The notes beneath the pieces were generated by a model that worked only from the letters and a program-made list of their open reading frames with translations, did not search any database and was not told the DNA's origin. 39,947 nucleotides of DNA from Pseudomonadota bacterium (GTDB lineage Bacteria > Myxococcota_A > Polyangia > Haliangiales > Haliangiaceae), in the NCBI GenBank assembly GCA_022360315.1, contig JAKSDA010000537.1, positions 1-39,947 of the forward strand. The letters run 5' to 3'. This document shows, one piece after another, positions 24,935 to 33,306 of this stretch. Position 1 is the first letter of the stretch. Every line of letters starts with the position of its first letter. A program made the position numbers and the translations under genes.

Positions 24935-26599
24935 ATGAAAGCCGAAAATCTCCATCTGCTCGAGTTACTGGAGCTGAAGCCGGAAGAAGGCTCCATCCAC
25001 TTCAAGAATCGCCGCATGCTGCTGTGGGATGCCGACGCTTTCGGCCACCTTCGCCGCGAGCTCATCGAATCTCTGGGCATCGAGCGAGCCCGGCCGGTAT
25101 TGCGCCGATTTGGTTTTGCCAACGGGTATCGCGATGCATTGACCACGGGAGAGCTTTTTAACTGGGACGACGACTCTCAGTGGTGGCTGTCCTGTCCGGC
25201 GCTACAGAAGCACGAGGGCAAGGTCCAGGCCATGCCGCAGCATCTGCTGGTCGACCGCGAGAACGGACACTTCGAGATGGAGGTGCTGTGGCAGCACTCG
25301 TACGAGGCCGATCAACACCTGCGGGTGTTTGGCAGGTCTACCGGGCCGGTGTGCTGGACGTTGACCGGATTTGCATCGGGTTTCTCCACTGCGCTCATGG
25401 GTCAGGAAGTGTATGTAATCGAGCAGGAGTGCGCCGCCATGGGCGGCGCTCGCTGCCGAGTCTTGGGCAAGACCAGGCAGGCATGGGCAGCCGACGGCGC
25501 CCGTCACGCCGCCGAATACGAGGCGCAGAATCTATCCGCCGAACTCGAGGCGCGCGAGGCAGAGTTGCGCCGGCAACGCCGCACGCTCAGGCGGCGAGAG
25601 CGCGAACTGGCCAAATTGCGCGGTACCGATATGTCGACCCGAGGTGGTGTGATCGCCAAGAGCCGTACCATGGAAAATGTACTGGACCTGGCGCAGACTG
25701 TGGCGCGGGTCGATACGACCGTTCTCATACGCGGCGAGAGCGGAGTTGGCAAGGAGCTCCTGGCTCGATTCATCCACGACGAGTCGCCCCGGGTCGACGG
25801 TCCGTTCATCGCTGTGAACTGCGGGGCCCTGCCCGAAACACTTCTGGAGAGCGAGTTATTCGGCCACATACGCGGTGCTTTCACCGGCGCCGACAATGAC
25901 AAAAAAGGCCTTTTCGAGGCTGCGCGGGGCGGCACGATTTTTCTCGACGAGATCGGAGAGACTTCCACAACGACCCAGGTCAAACTCCTGCGCGTGTTGC
26001 AGGAGCGCAAAGTCCGCCGGGTGGGCGATTCCGAGGAGCGATTCATCGACACCCGCGTATTGGCGGCAACCAACCGCAACCTCGAGGAGATGGTCCAGCA
26101 AGGCCTATTCCGCAAAGACCTTTATTACAGGCTCAACGTGGTATCGGTCGAAATTCCGCCGCTGCGTTCGCGGCGGGATGATATCTTGCCGCTGGCTCGC
26201 GAGTTTCTGGCCACTGCCTGTCGTACCTACGGTCTGACTCTGCGTACCCTGTCACCAGAAGCGGTCGATACCATCACATCGTACCATTGGCCGGGCAACG
26301 TCCGCGAGCTGCAAAACGCGATCGAGCGCGCTGTCGTGCTGGCCGGCGACAGATCCAAGGTTGGCAAGGACGAGTTGCCCCCCGAGGTCCGCGGTGGCAG
26401 CAACGCGCTCAACGGGGTGGTAGTCAATGAAGTGTTGCCGATGGCTGATGTCGAGCGCCGTTACGTTCTGCAGGTCCTGGAACGCTTTGACGGCAATCGA
26501 ACTCACACTGCCAGAGCATTGGGTATCGGCGCCAATACGCTGTGGCGCAAGCTCAAGAGCTGGGGAGTGCCGCCGGCGCGGGAGTCGCAGCTGGAATAG
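24935..26599 (+). CDS. Sigma-54-dependent activator with XylR-N/V4R sensor domain
   Basis: 554 residues. Residues about 8-110 match the XylR N-terminal domain (LHLLELLELKPEEGSIHFKNRRMLLWDADAFGHLRREL in type) and about 115-180 the V4R domain (HSYEADQHLRVFG, GFASGFSTALMG, YVIEQECAAMGGARCRVLGK), which in XylR/DmpR-type regulators bind small, often aromatic ligands and relieve repression of the ATPase. A coiled coil (190-230) leads to the AAA+ domain: Walker A GESGVGKE (265-272), GAFTGA (about 311-316, intact), FLDEIGE Walker B, and R-finger region. A Fis-type helix-turn-helix is at 510-545. It follows the ECF sigma gene in an operon that has its own sigma-54-like promoter, so autoregulation is plausible. 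Ligand unknown. Confidence 0.95.
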   Translation: MKAENLHLLELLELKPEEGSIHFKNRRMLLWDADAFGHLRRELIESLGIERARPVLRRFGFANGYRDALTTGELFNWDDDSQWWLSCPALQKHEGKVQAMPQHLLVDRENGHFEMEVLWQHSYEADQHLRVFGRSTGPVCWTLTGFASGFSTALMGQEVYVIEQECAAMGGARCRVLGKTRQAWAADGARHAAEYEAQNLSAELEAREAELRRQRRTLRRRERELAKLRGTDMSTRGGVIAKSRTMENVLDLAQTVARVDTTVLIRGESGVGKELLARFIHDESPRVDGPFIAVNCGALPETLLESELFGHIRGAFTGADNDKKGLFEAARGGTIFLDEIGETSTTTQVKLLRVLQERKVRRVGDSEERFIDTRVLAATNRNLEEMVQQGLFRKDLYYRLNVVSVEIPPLRSRRDDILPLAREFLATACRTYGLTLRTLSPEAVDTITSYHWPGNVRELQNAIERAVVLAGDRSKVGKDELPPEVRGGSNALNGVVVNEVLPMADVERRYVLQVLERFDGNRTHTARALGIGANTLWRKLKSWGVPPARESQLE

Positions 26600-26770
26600 A
26601 CGACGCCGACAGCTTTCAGTCGACGGCGATGCGAAAGCACGCGTAGGCGAAGAGGTCCATCGCGATCTGTCGCCTGAGACTTATCGCCTGTCGACGCTCA
26701 CAGCGATTTAGAGCCCAAAAACGGGATACGGCCGATAGATGCGATACAATACATACGCTACAATGATGCA
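26600..26770. promoter_or_regulatory. Short intergenic region with promoter-like boxes before the ArsS-like gene
   Basis: Two TACAAT boxes lie at 26745-26750 and 26759-26764. The second begins 12 nt before GTG 26771, so transcription from it would start at the GTG and give a leaderless message. No strong -35 is seen. Confidence 0.4.
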
Positions 26771-27793
26771 GTGAGTGTGAGCCTGCCTGTTGTCCGAGAT
26801 GGCGAGCGATCGTGCGGCGCCGACTTCTCTGCTGTACTCGACGAACACGGCATTGCATTACTCGACGCAAGCACCATCACGACCCTGCAAATCAATGTAG
26901 GCAAGCTGTGCAATCAGGCCTGCCACCACTGCCATGTCGATGCCGGGCCCGGGCGCAAAGAGCAGATGACCGGGGCAGTGGCAGATCGCGTCATGCACCT
27001 CATGGAGGCCAGCCCGGCCATTGAGGTTGTCGATATCACCGGAGGTGCACCGGAATTAAACGGCAGCTTTCGCTCCATAGTCGACCGGGCTCGAGCCAGC
27101 GGCAAGCGGGTTATCGATCGCTGCAATCTCACCGTGCTCGTGGAGCCTGGTCAGGACGATCTGGCGGTATTTTTGGCCGATCGAAGAGTCGAAATAATCG
27201 CCAGTCTACCGTGCTATAGCGCCGCCAATGTGGAAAAACAGCGCGGTAAGGGAGTTTTTGACAAGAGTATCGAGGCGCTGAGGCTACTCAATCGGCTCGG
27301 CTACGGCGAGCCCGATTCGGGGTTGCGGCTGGACCTGGTCTACAACCCGGTCGGGGCGTTTTTGCCGCCGCCCCAGGCGGCACTGCAGAGCCACTACAAA
27401 GAGCGCCTACAGGGCGATTTTGGCGTGCTCTTCGACCGCCTTCTGGCCATCACCAATCTACCCATCAATCGGTTCGCCCGCTGGCTCGAGCGGGAGGGCA
27501 AATGGTCCGAGTACATGTCGCTCCTGATCAATCACTTCAATCCCGACACGGTTGCCGGTCTGATGTGTCGGGACCAGGTGAGCATCGGCCACGACGGCAA
27601 GATGTACGACTGCGACTTCAACCAGATGCTCGAACTCGAAATCTCGGCGGGAACAGGGCAATACGATAGGTCTCCAACGATCTGGCACATCGATAGTTTC
27701 GCCGATCTGCACGGCCGCGCGATCGCCACTGCTGGGCACTGTTTCGGCTGCACTGCCGGTGCCGGGTCGAGCTGCAGTGGAGCACTTACCTAA
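26771..27793 (+). CDS. arsS: Arsenosugar-biosynthesis-type radical SAM protein (ArsS-like)
   Basis: 340 residues from GTG 26771. The cluster motif is CNQACHHC (C47, C51, C54), followed by HVDAGPGRKEQMT, characteristic of the ArsS family. TGGAPELN and the mid-domain PCYSAANVEKQRGKGVF are also typical. The C-terminal domain (residues about 245-338) has further cysteines (LMCRDQVSIGHDGKMYDCDFNQML; GHCFGCTAGAGSSCSGA), likely binding an auxiliary cluster and substrate. ArsS enzymes are proposed to join an S-adenosylmethionine-derived deoxyadenosyl group to methylated arsenic. No arsM or arsR is in the window, so the arsenic role rests on family alone. It is convergent with the gene ending at 28007. 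Confidence 0.88.
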   Translation: MSVSLPVVRDGERSCGADFSAVLDEHGIALLDASTITTLQINVGKLCNQACHHCHVDAGPGRKEQMTGAVADRVMHLMEASPAIEVVDITGGAPELNGSFRSIVDRARASGKRVIDRCNLTVLVEPGQDDLAVFLADRRVEIIASLPCYSAANVEKQRGKGVFDKSIEALRLLNRLGYGEPDSGLRLDLVYNPVGAFLPPPQAALQSHYKERLQGDFGVLFDRLLAITNLPINRFARWLEREGKWSEYMSLLINHFNPDTVAGLMCRDQVSIGHDGKMYDCDFNQMLELEISAGTGQYDRSPTIWHIDSFADLHGRAIATAGHCFGCTAGAGSSCSGALT

Positions 27794-27860
27794 ACGGAAA
27801 TGCATTGGCCGTGGAAAAAGCAGGTGTTTCTCTGCGGTGCAAAAGCGGCCGCCCACGCAG

Positions 27861-27889
27861 GATCACGTTGCATCGCTCGCAGCGTGATC
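27861..27889. terminator. Hairpin between convergent genes
   Basis: GATCACGTTGC (27861-27871), loop ATCGCTC, GCAGCGTGATC (27879-27889): ten pairs with one mismatch. There is no T-tract. Its place between the convergent arsS-like and decarboxylase-like genes suggests a shared terminator; an operator cannot be excluded. Confidence 0.45.
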
Positions 27890-28006
27890 GCGTGTAGGAG
27901 CCGCTCGCCAGCCCAGGGCCAGACCATTGGGCGACGGTCAGTTGGCTTGACCGGGCACTTTGTTCTTTGGCCGCGATGAACCTGTGCATTCTCGGCGACA
28001 GAGCCG

Positions 28007-28837
28007 CTACGCCCCGACGTCGACGTAAAAGCTGCGCCCTTCTATCGCGGTCGGCGCGGACTCGAAAATCTGTACCGCCACTGGTCGAGAAGATCCGATG
28101 ATGGAATCCATGTCCTCGCGCATCTGATTCTGACTCCGGCCCAGTGACAGAGTGATGCTCTCACTGGCGCTGCCGTTGGGGTAGAGGGTCTCCAGCGTGC
28201 CGAGCAAGTTCCAGTGCGAGCCGATCAGCTCGCCGTCGAGTACGCTGTATTCGGTGAGTGGTGCGCTGCTGGTGACTGCCGCGGACAGGGCGCGAACGTC
28301 GGCCTCGACGGAAAAGATGGCTCCTTCGCCGTCGGGATCGTGGCAGGTATAGCTCCAGGTGTGCACCGTGGGATCGTTGTGCGAAGGCACTCGGTATGTG
28401 AACGTCGTATAGAATTTGGGGGCACCGAACAATGCCCTCCCGGCCTCGACCGCGAGTCGATTGTCGGTCGGGATGTGCAGTCTCCTGTGGCCGATGAGCT
28501 TGGTCTGGTCTTTGCCGGCCAGGAAATCCTCCAGCGATATGCTGGGTGGGATTTGGGATTTGCGCGCCTGTGGGTAGGCGAGCAGACTGAATTCGATTTC
28601 GGTGGTAGTGTCGAGCGAAGTCGAAGAATGCGAGCTATAGCGCTGAAAATCGATAACCGCGACTGCGTGACCGTCGAACAGGGCAGGGACGAGGCCCGTA
28701 CCGTCGAGGAATGGCCGGGCTGGAGCGGTTGCCACTGGATAAAACAACCACATCGAACTCAGCGACGCATAATAAAATGGCATATAAAATGGCGGGGGTA
28801 GAGCGGGACGCTCGGGTTGATTTGCCTTGTGCATCAT
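28007..28837 (-). CDS. Acetoacetate decarboxylase-like protein
   Basis: 276 residues from ATG 28837, which has AGGAG seven bases upstream; a longer frame starts at 28882. The sequence follows the acetoacetate decarboxylase fold: LPPPFYMPFYYASLSSMW, VAVIDFQRYSSHS, TEIEFSLLAYPQ, and AGRALFGAPKFYTTFTY, equivalent to the GRE-x2-G-x-PK segment near the catalytic lysine. Whether the lysine and glutamate pair make an active decarboxylase is unclear; many family members have other activities. It precedes a TVP38/TMEM64 gene in the opposite reading order and is convergent with arsS, so no operon partner suggests a substrate. Confidence 0.75.
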   Translation of the reverse strand: MMHKANQPERPALPPPFYMPFYYASLSSMWLFYPVATAPARPFLDGTGLVPALFDGHAVAVIDFQRYSSHSSTSLDTTTEIEFSLLAYPQARKSQIPPSISLEDFLAGKDQTKLIGHRRLHIPTDNRLAVEAGRALFGAPKFYTTFTYRVPSHNDPTVHTWSYTCHDPDGEGAIFSVEADVRALSAAVTSSAPLTEYSVLDGELIGSHWNLLGTLETLYPNGSASESITLSLGRSQNQMREDMDSIIGSSRPVAVQIFESAPTAIEGRSFYVDVGA

Positions 28838-28886
28838 GTGGATTCTCCTCGGCGAGTACACCATCACAGCGGCGGGCCGCACCTGG

Positions 28887-29576
28887 CTACTGACGCAGAG
28901 CGCGCTGGAGACGGGCTCTGGCCAATTTCGATATGAGGACCGTGACGAGCAAGGTAGCGGCGAGCCCGAACCACAACAATACGCGGCCAGCGACGCCGGT
29001 ATCGAGAGGCGCGCCGGCTTGCAGAGCTACTAAATCGGTGAGGGTGGTGCCGATGTAACAATATAGAATCGAGCCAGGCAGTATGCCTGCGGCAGTGGCG
29101 ACCACGTATTCACGCAGCCGCGCCCGGGTGAGGCTCAGTGCGTAGTTGAGTAGATTAAATGGGAATAGTGGGGATAGGCGCAGCAAGAAGACCACGAGCA
29201 GGGATCGCTCGGCGATGGCTTGGTCAATCGCGGCCATACGCGGCCGCCTGGCCACCTGGGAGTGAACCCAGTCACGCGCGATCGAGCGACCGAGCAAGAA
29301 GGCCACGGTCGCCCCTGCGATTGCAGAAGGAACCACGACAGCGATCCCGCCGGCCAGGCCGTAAAGGAATCCGGCACCGATCGTGAGCAGAGACCCGGGC
29401 AGGAGAGCGACCGTGGCTGCTACGTACATCACAGAGTACACCGCGATTCCCCACCCACCGGTCTGCCGGATCTGTTCCACCAAGTCGAGCAACCAACGTC
29501 CGACCGGGAGCACGATGGCTGCGACCACCGCCGCCACCAGGACCAGGGCGCTCATCGCGAACTTAAAGCGAACCAT
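28887..29576 (-). CDS. TVP38/TMEM64 family (DedA-related) membrane protein
   Basis: 229 residues, six hydrophobic stretches. The family signatures are visible: ATVALLPGSLLTIGAGFLYGLAGGI, VAFLLGRSIARDWV, and LLRLSPLFPFNLLNYALSLTRARLREYVVATAAGILPGSILYCYIGT, i.e. the F/G-rich re-entrant segments and the R-L-x-P-x-x-P-F-x-x-x-N motif. Family members are predicted lipid scramblases or transporters in the inner membrane. The gene lies 50 bp upstream of the decarboxylase-like gene on the same strand and may be co-transcribed with it. Confidence 0.92.
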   Translation of the reverse strand: MVRFKFAMSALVLVAAVVAAIVLPVGRWLLDLVEQIRQTGGWGIAVYSVMYVAATVALLPGSLLTIGAGFLYGLAGGIAVVVPSAIAGATVAFLLGRSIARDWVHSQVARRPRMAAIDQAIAERSLLVVFLLRLSPLFPFNLLNYALSLTRARLREYVVATAAGILPGSILYCYIGTTLTDLVALQAGAPLDTGVAGRVLLWFGLAATLLVTVLISKLARARLQRALRQ

Positions 29577-30466
29577 TCGAGCCTACGGAATGTTTCCAGG
29601 ATCACGTGGAACCTCACCAAAATTTCCTCATAAAAAGAGCCCGGGGAGGGGAGATTTTTGTGTGATGGGCTCTCGTTATCGATGTCTCGAGTATTACTTT
29701 CCTTGCGACTCGACAATTACACGAGTAACTGTGTCTTGATTGATTTTGAACAGTTTCTCACATCCGATCGATTCCATCGAGGCAACCGCGATCCATAGCG
29801 GCCTTTACTCCCCTTGGCCGCTTCATCACAGGTCCCGACGAGGTTGGAAGCCGATTCAGCCACCATACTGAGATAGTAAAACGTATGAATCGAGAAATCG
29901 ATAAGAATTTCTCGGTGACTCCGATCAGGCTCTATACAGAAATGCAGTAATTGTGGATCAAACAAGGCGTTCTGCTGCCAGGTCGAGCCGACCGGAGTTC
30001 GACCGTCCAGGGCTTTGCCGAAAGATGACAGCCCGAGCGCGAAATGGCTGGGCCGCGCGCGGTCACGTCGATCCCGCCAACGTAACCGTGTGTAGATCGC
30101 GACGAGTAACATCGACACCGTCGGCGCCGAATGCGATTTTGCTTCTCGGCATGGCTCTCGATGACCACCGGATCAGCTGATTCATTGTTTATAACAGAAT
30201 TCTGTCGAAAATAGTTTCAACACGCGGTGCACAGATCTTGCTGCTCGGACACGCACCGTAGAGCGAGGCGGTCCGCGTTGCTCTTGCGGCTCATGCTGGG
30301 AATGGTCTGGCCCGGCGCCGGGCGCTCCCTTCATACAACGTCCACACGGCCGACGATCGCCCGGCCATGCCGGTGCGAGAGGGTGACGAGTTGTGGTAAC
30401 ATCGTCCCGCTTGATGCAGTTTTTTGTCCACTACCCCGGCCGTTGGGTAGGATAGAGTAGCATTCG
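29577..30466. other. Gene-poor 0.9-kb region with palindromes
   Basis: No supported gene. A 133-codon minus-strand frame (29717-30118) and a 75-codon plus-strand frame overlap each other and neither shows a recognisable family. Base composition shifts to AT-rich around 29690-29760 and 30180-30220. Palindromes ATCAGCTGAT (30171-30180) and ACAGAATTCTGT (30194-30205) sit close together. A loose stem AGAGCCC...GGGCTCT lies around 29635-29675. Promoter-like TAGGAT/TAGAGT boxes at 30448-30458 precede the kinase gene at 30467. Confidence 0.45.
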
Positions 30467-32041
30467 ATGGCAGACGAACCCATCGAAACCACCCTTCTAG
30501 CACCGGATCGCGAGTCTGCAGAAACGCTCGCGCATATCACGAAAGACCGGAGTTTTGGCGCGCGCAATGCCGTACGCGTCGAGATTGCCCAGGGCGAAGC
30601 GGAGCAGGCCATTAAGCGGGTTCGCGAGGTGCTCGGCGGCGTCCCATTGGGATACGTCGCTCGCGACGAGTCGGACGCTCTCGAAGCGATATTCAACGGC
30701 GCTGACGAGGCCATGGTCGTCGCCGAACTCGCGCCGAGGGAGGTCCTGGTATTGGTCGAGCGCACAGTCCTGCGGGCCGAGAAGCGCCGGGAGCAGGAAA
30801 ACGTTCGCGCCTCTTACGCTCAGTCCGAAAAGCTGGCTGCGCTGGGCACTGTGGTCGCCGGTGTGGCCCACGAGATCAATAACCCTCTGACCGCGGTTTT
30901 GCTGTCGGTAGAGGCTTTGCGCAGCGTCATGACTCCGCTCATCAACGCCGCCGACGAGATCTTTCGGCTGGGAGCACTCGATCGCGCGATCTCTGCCGCA
31001 GAGATCGCCGACCTGGCGCGCGTCGCTCGTACCGGGGCGCCTTCCATGGAAGGGGAGGATATTCTCAACGAGATGTCGGGAGCCATTCAGGCGGTGGCCG
31101 ATGTCGTCCGCGACCTGCGCATCTTTGCCCGCACTGACGAGCAAGAGAAGTCTCAGCTGGTATTCATATCGGAGGTGATCGATCAGGTCATCCGCATCGT
31201 CGGTCGCGAGATCACGTCGCGGGGAGTCATTGAACGCGACTATGCCAGCGACTTGCCCCCGCTGGTCGTGCCGCGCACTCGTCTCGCCCAGGTTATCAGC
31301 AATATATTGATCAACGCAGCCCACGCCATCCGCGACGTCGATCGCCCGGTGCACCGAGTACGCATATCGATATGGGCGGATGACGAGACCGTGGCCATTT
31401 CAATATCCGATACCGGACCGGGAATCCCGCCTGATACCATCGAGCGAATTTTCGATCCCTTCTTCACGACCAAGCGCGAATCGGTTGGTACGGGGCTTGG
31501 CCTGTCGATTTCGCGGCAGATCTTGCGCCGACTGGGTGGAGATCTCATGGTCGAGTCGGTGCATGGCGACGGCGCGACGTTTATCGCTCTGGTTCCCCGG
31601 CCGAGCGCTGACGATCTGCGCGAGGCGTACAAGCGGGCCACGGTGATAAGCGGCGCCTCGGCTGTCACCATGCGAGCCACCGTCATGCTGGTCGATGACG
31701 ACCAGCGCATCGTACGGGCCTACTCGCGCGTCTTGCGCGACCACTACGACCTGATATTGGCCAGCGATGGCCAGGAGGCGATCGATCTACTGAGTTCGGG
31801 GTCGTCGGCCGACGCCATCATCACCGATCTTTTGTTGCCCGAGGTGGACGGCACCAAGCTCTACGATTGGCTGTCCCGCGAGCGACCCGAGCTGGCCCGA
31901 ACCACGATTTTTGTCATCGCCGCAACCACTGCCACCACCTACTCGGACTTTCTCGACCGGGTAGAAAACCCGATTCTCGAGAAGCCGGTGTCCAGGGAGC
32001 AACTTCTCGCCGCGATTCAATTGGTATTGCCAACGGTCTGA
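30467..32041 (+). CDS. Hybrid histidine kinase with degenerate N-terminal receiver and C-terminal receiver
   Basis: 524 residues, no membrane segment. Residues 1-100 look like a degenerate receiver (TTLLAPDRESAETL, FNGADEAMVVAEL) without a phospho-acceptor aspartate. A coiled coil leads to the HisKA domain with VAGVAHEINNPL (H135), and a HATPase domain with N box ISNILINAAHAI, SDTGPGI and GTGLGLSI. The C-terminal receiver (about 403-522) has VDDD acidic residues, D454 (ITDLLLPEVDG) and K506 (LEKPV), all intact. It is cytoplasmic and may receive input from another protein through the N-terminal domain. Start codon is ATG with TAnnnT boxes within 20 nt and no Shine-Dalgarno. Confidence 0.92.
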   Translation: MADEPIETTLLAPDRESAETLAHITKDRSFGARNAVRVEIAQGEAEQAIKRVREVLGGVPLGYVARDESDALEAIFNGADEAMVVAELAPREVLVLVERTVLRAEKRREQENVRASYAQSEKLAALGTVVAGVAHEINNPLTAVLLSVEALRSVMTPLINAADEIFRLGALDRAISAAEIADLARVARTGAPSMEGEDILNEMSGAIQAVADVVRDLRIFARTDEQEKSQLVFISEVIDQVIRIVGREITSRGVIERDYASDLPPLVVPRTRLAQVISNILINAAHAIRDVDRPVHRVRISIWADDETVAISISDTGPGIPPDTIERIFDPFFTTKRESVGTGLGLSISRQILRRLGGDLMVESVHGDGATFIALVPRPSADDLREAYKRATVISGASAVTMRATVMLVDDDQRIVRAYSRVLRDHYDLILASDGQEAIDLLSSGSSADAIITDLLLPEVDGTKLYDWLSRERPELARTTIFVIAATTATTYSDFLDRVENPILEKPVSREQLLAAIQLVLPTV

Positions 32042-32079
32042 ACCAGCGGTGCGCGCTATCTGTGGTCGGTTTCGCCATG

Positions 32080-32088
32080 TGTTATACT
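32080..32088 (+). promoter_or_regulatory. Extended -10 promoter (TGTTATACT) for tyrA
   Basis: TG at 32080-32081, one base, then TATACT at 32083-32088, close to the TGnTATAAT consensus. Transcription would start near 32095, about 40 nt before ATG 32136, which supports that start over ATG 32049. The -35 region (TGTGGT) is weak, as is usual with an extended -10. Confidence 0.55.
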
Positions 32089-32135
32089 GGCTCATTGGGG
32101 TAATGCCCCGCTGGAACTCCAAATGGGGAATTGTT

Positions 32136-33248
32136 ATGAGTCTTGACGAACTGCGCGCACAGCTCTCGGACATCGACCGCGATCTCATCGAGCTCATCGC
32201 CAAGCGCCAGCACCTGGCTCTCGAGATCGGCCGGGTCAAGCGTACGGCGGGTGTTTCGACCCGCAATTTTCGCCAGGAGCGCGTCGTCTTACAGCGTGCC
32301 CGTGAGGCGGCCGAGGAAAGCGGTCTATCGCCAGACGTCGCCCAGGAACTCATGCTCCTGCTCATTCGCTCGTCACTCACCGTACAGGAAAAGCAGCGAG
32401 TTGCCGCGGGGGCGACCGGAACCGGAAAACGGGTCCTGGTCATCGGCGGCAGTGGCAACATGGGGCGCTGGTTCGTGCGCTTTCTGTCGTCTCAGGAGTA
32501 TCAGGTCGAGCTGGCCGATCCCAATCAGCCCGACGATTCTCTGGCCGCGTTTACCCATTATTCCAGCCACCGCGAGTCCGATCTCGAGCACGAGATCATC
32601 GTGGTTGCGGCCAGCATGGAACCGTCCCGCCGCATTCTGCACGACCTGGCCGAGATACGACCAAAAGGCCTGGTTTTTGACGTCTGTTCGCTCAAGAGCC
32701 CGATACGCAGCGGTCTCAAGGCCCTTGCCCGGACCGGGGTCAAGGTGGCCTCGCTTCACCCCATGTTTGGACCGAGCACCGAGTTGTTATCGGGCCGCCA
32801 TGTTGTATTCATCGACGATCTCGGTGTGCCTGCGGCCAACGACGAGGCCCGCGAGCTATTTGCTCCGACCATGGCCACGCTGGTCGAGATGGGCCTGGAG
32901 AGCCACGATCGGTTCATCGCTTATGTGCTGGGCCTGTCGCATGCCCTCAACATCGCGTTTTTCACTGCTCTGGCCGAGAGTGGCGAAACCGCGCCCAAGC
33001 TGGCCGAGCTGTCGAGCACCACCTTTGACGCCCAGCTCGACGTGGCCAAGAGGGTCGCCGACGAGAGTCCCCGTCTATACTACGAAATCCAAGCGCTCAA
33101 CGACTACGGCACCGAATCGCTCAGCGCGCTTCTCTATGCTGTCGAGCGACTGCGCTCGGTGGTTCGCGCCGGTGACGAGCGCGGTTTTACTGCCCTGATG
33201 GAGCGCGGCAGGGAGTATTTGCAGAACCGGCGCAACGAGGTCCCGTAA
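32136..33248 (+). CDS. tyrA: Chorismate mutase / prephenate dehydrogenase (T-protein-like)
   Basis: 370 residues from ATG 32136. Residues 1-85 are an AroQ-type chorismate mutase (LRAQLSDIDRDLIELIAKR, EIGRVKR, QERVVLQRAREAAEESGL). Residues about 97-370 are prephenate dehydrogenase with the NAD-binding loop VIGGSGNMGRWF, FDVCSLKS, SLHPMFGPS and the substrate-binding LSHALNIAFFTAL helix. The fusion converts chorismate to prephenate and then to 4-hydroxyphenylpyruvate in tyrosine synthesis, as in the enterobacterial T-protein. It is preceded by a histidine kinase gene and followed by a class V aminotransferase; no other aromatic pathway genes are present. Confidence 0.93.
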   Translation: MSLDELRAQLSDIDRDLIELIAKRQHLALEIGRVKRTAGVSTRNFRQERVVLQRAREAAEESGLSPDVAQELMLLLIRSSLTVQEKQRVAAGATGTGKRVLVIGGSGNMGRWFVRFLSSQEYQVELADPNQPDDSLAAFTHYSSHRESDLEHEIIVVAASMEPSRRILHDLAEIRPKGLVFDVCSLKSPIRSGLKALARTGVKVASLHPMFGPSTELLSGRHVVFIDDLGVPAANDEARELFAPTMATLVEMGLESHDRFIAYVLGLSHALNIAFFTALAESGETAPKLAELSSTTFDAQLDVAKRVADESPRLYYEIQALNDYGTESLSALLYAVERLRSVVRAGDERGFTALMERGREYLQNRRNEVP

Positions 33249-33306
33249 CTGTAACTGGGCGAATGCGCAGGATTGCCGGACCTCGAGCAATTATACTACC
33301 CACCAT

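Noticed and set aside
27733..27793. Possible selenocysteine-containing C-terminus in the ArsS-like gene
   Set aside because: No in-frame TGA is found at the family's Sec positions; the frame ends normally after SSCSGALT with TAA.
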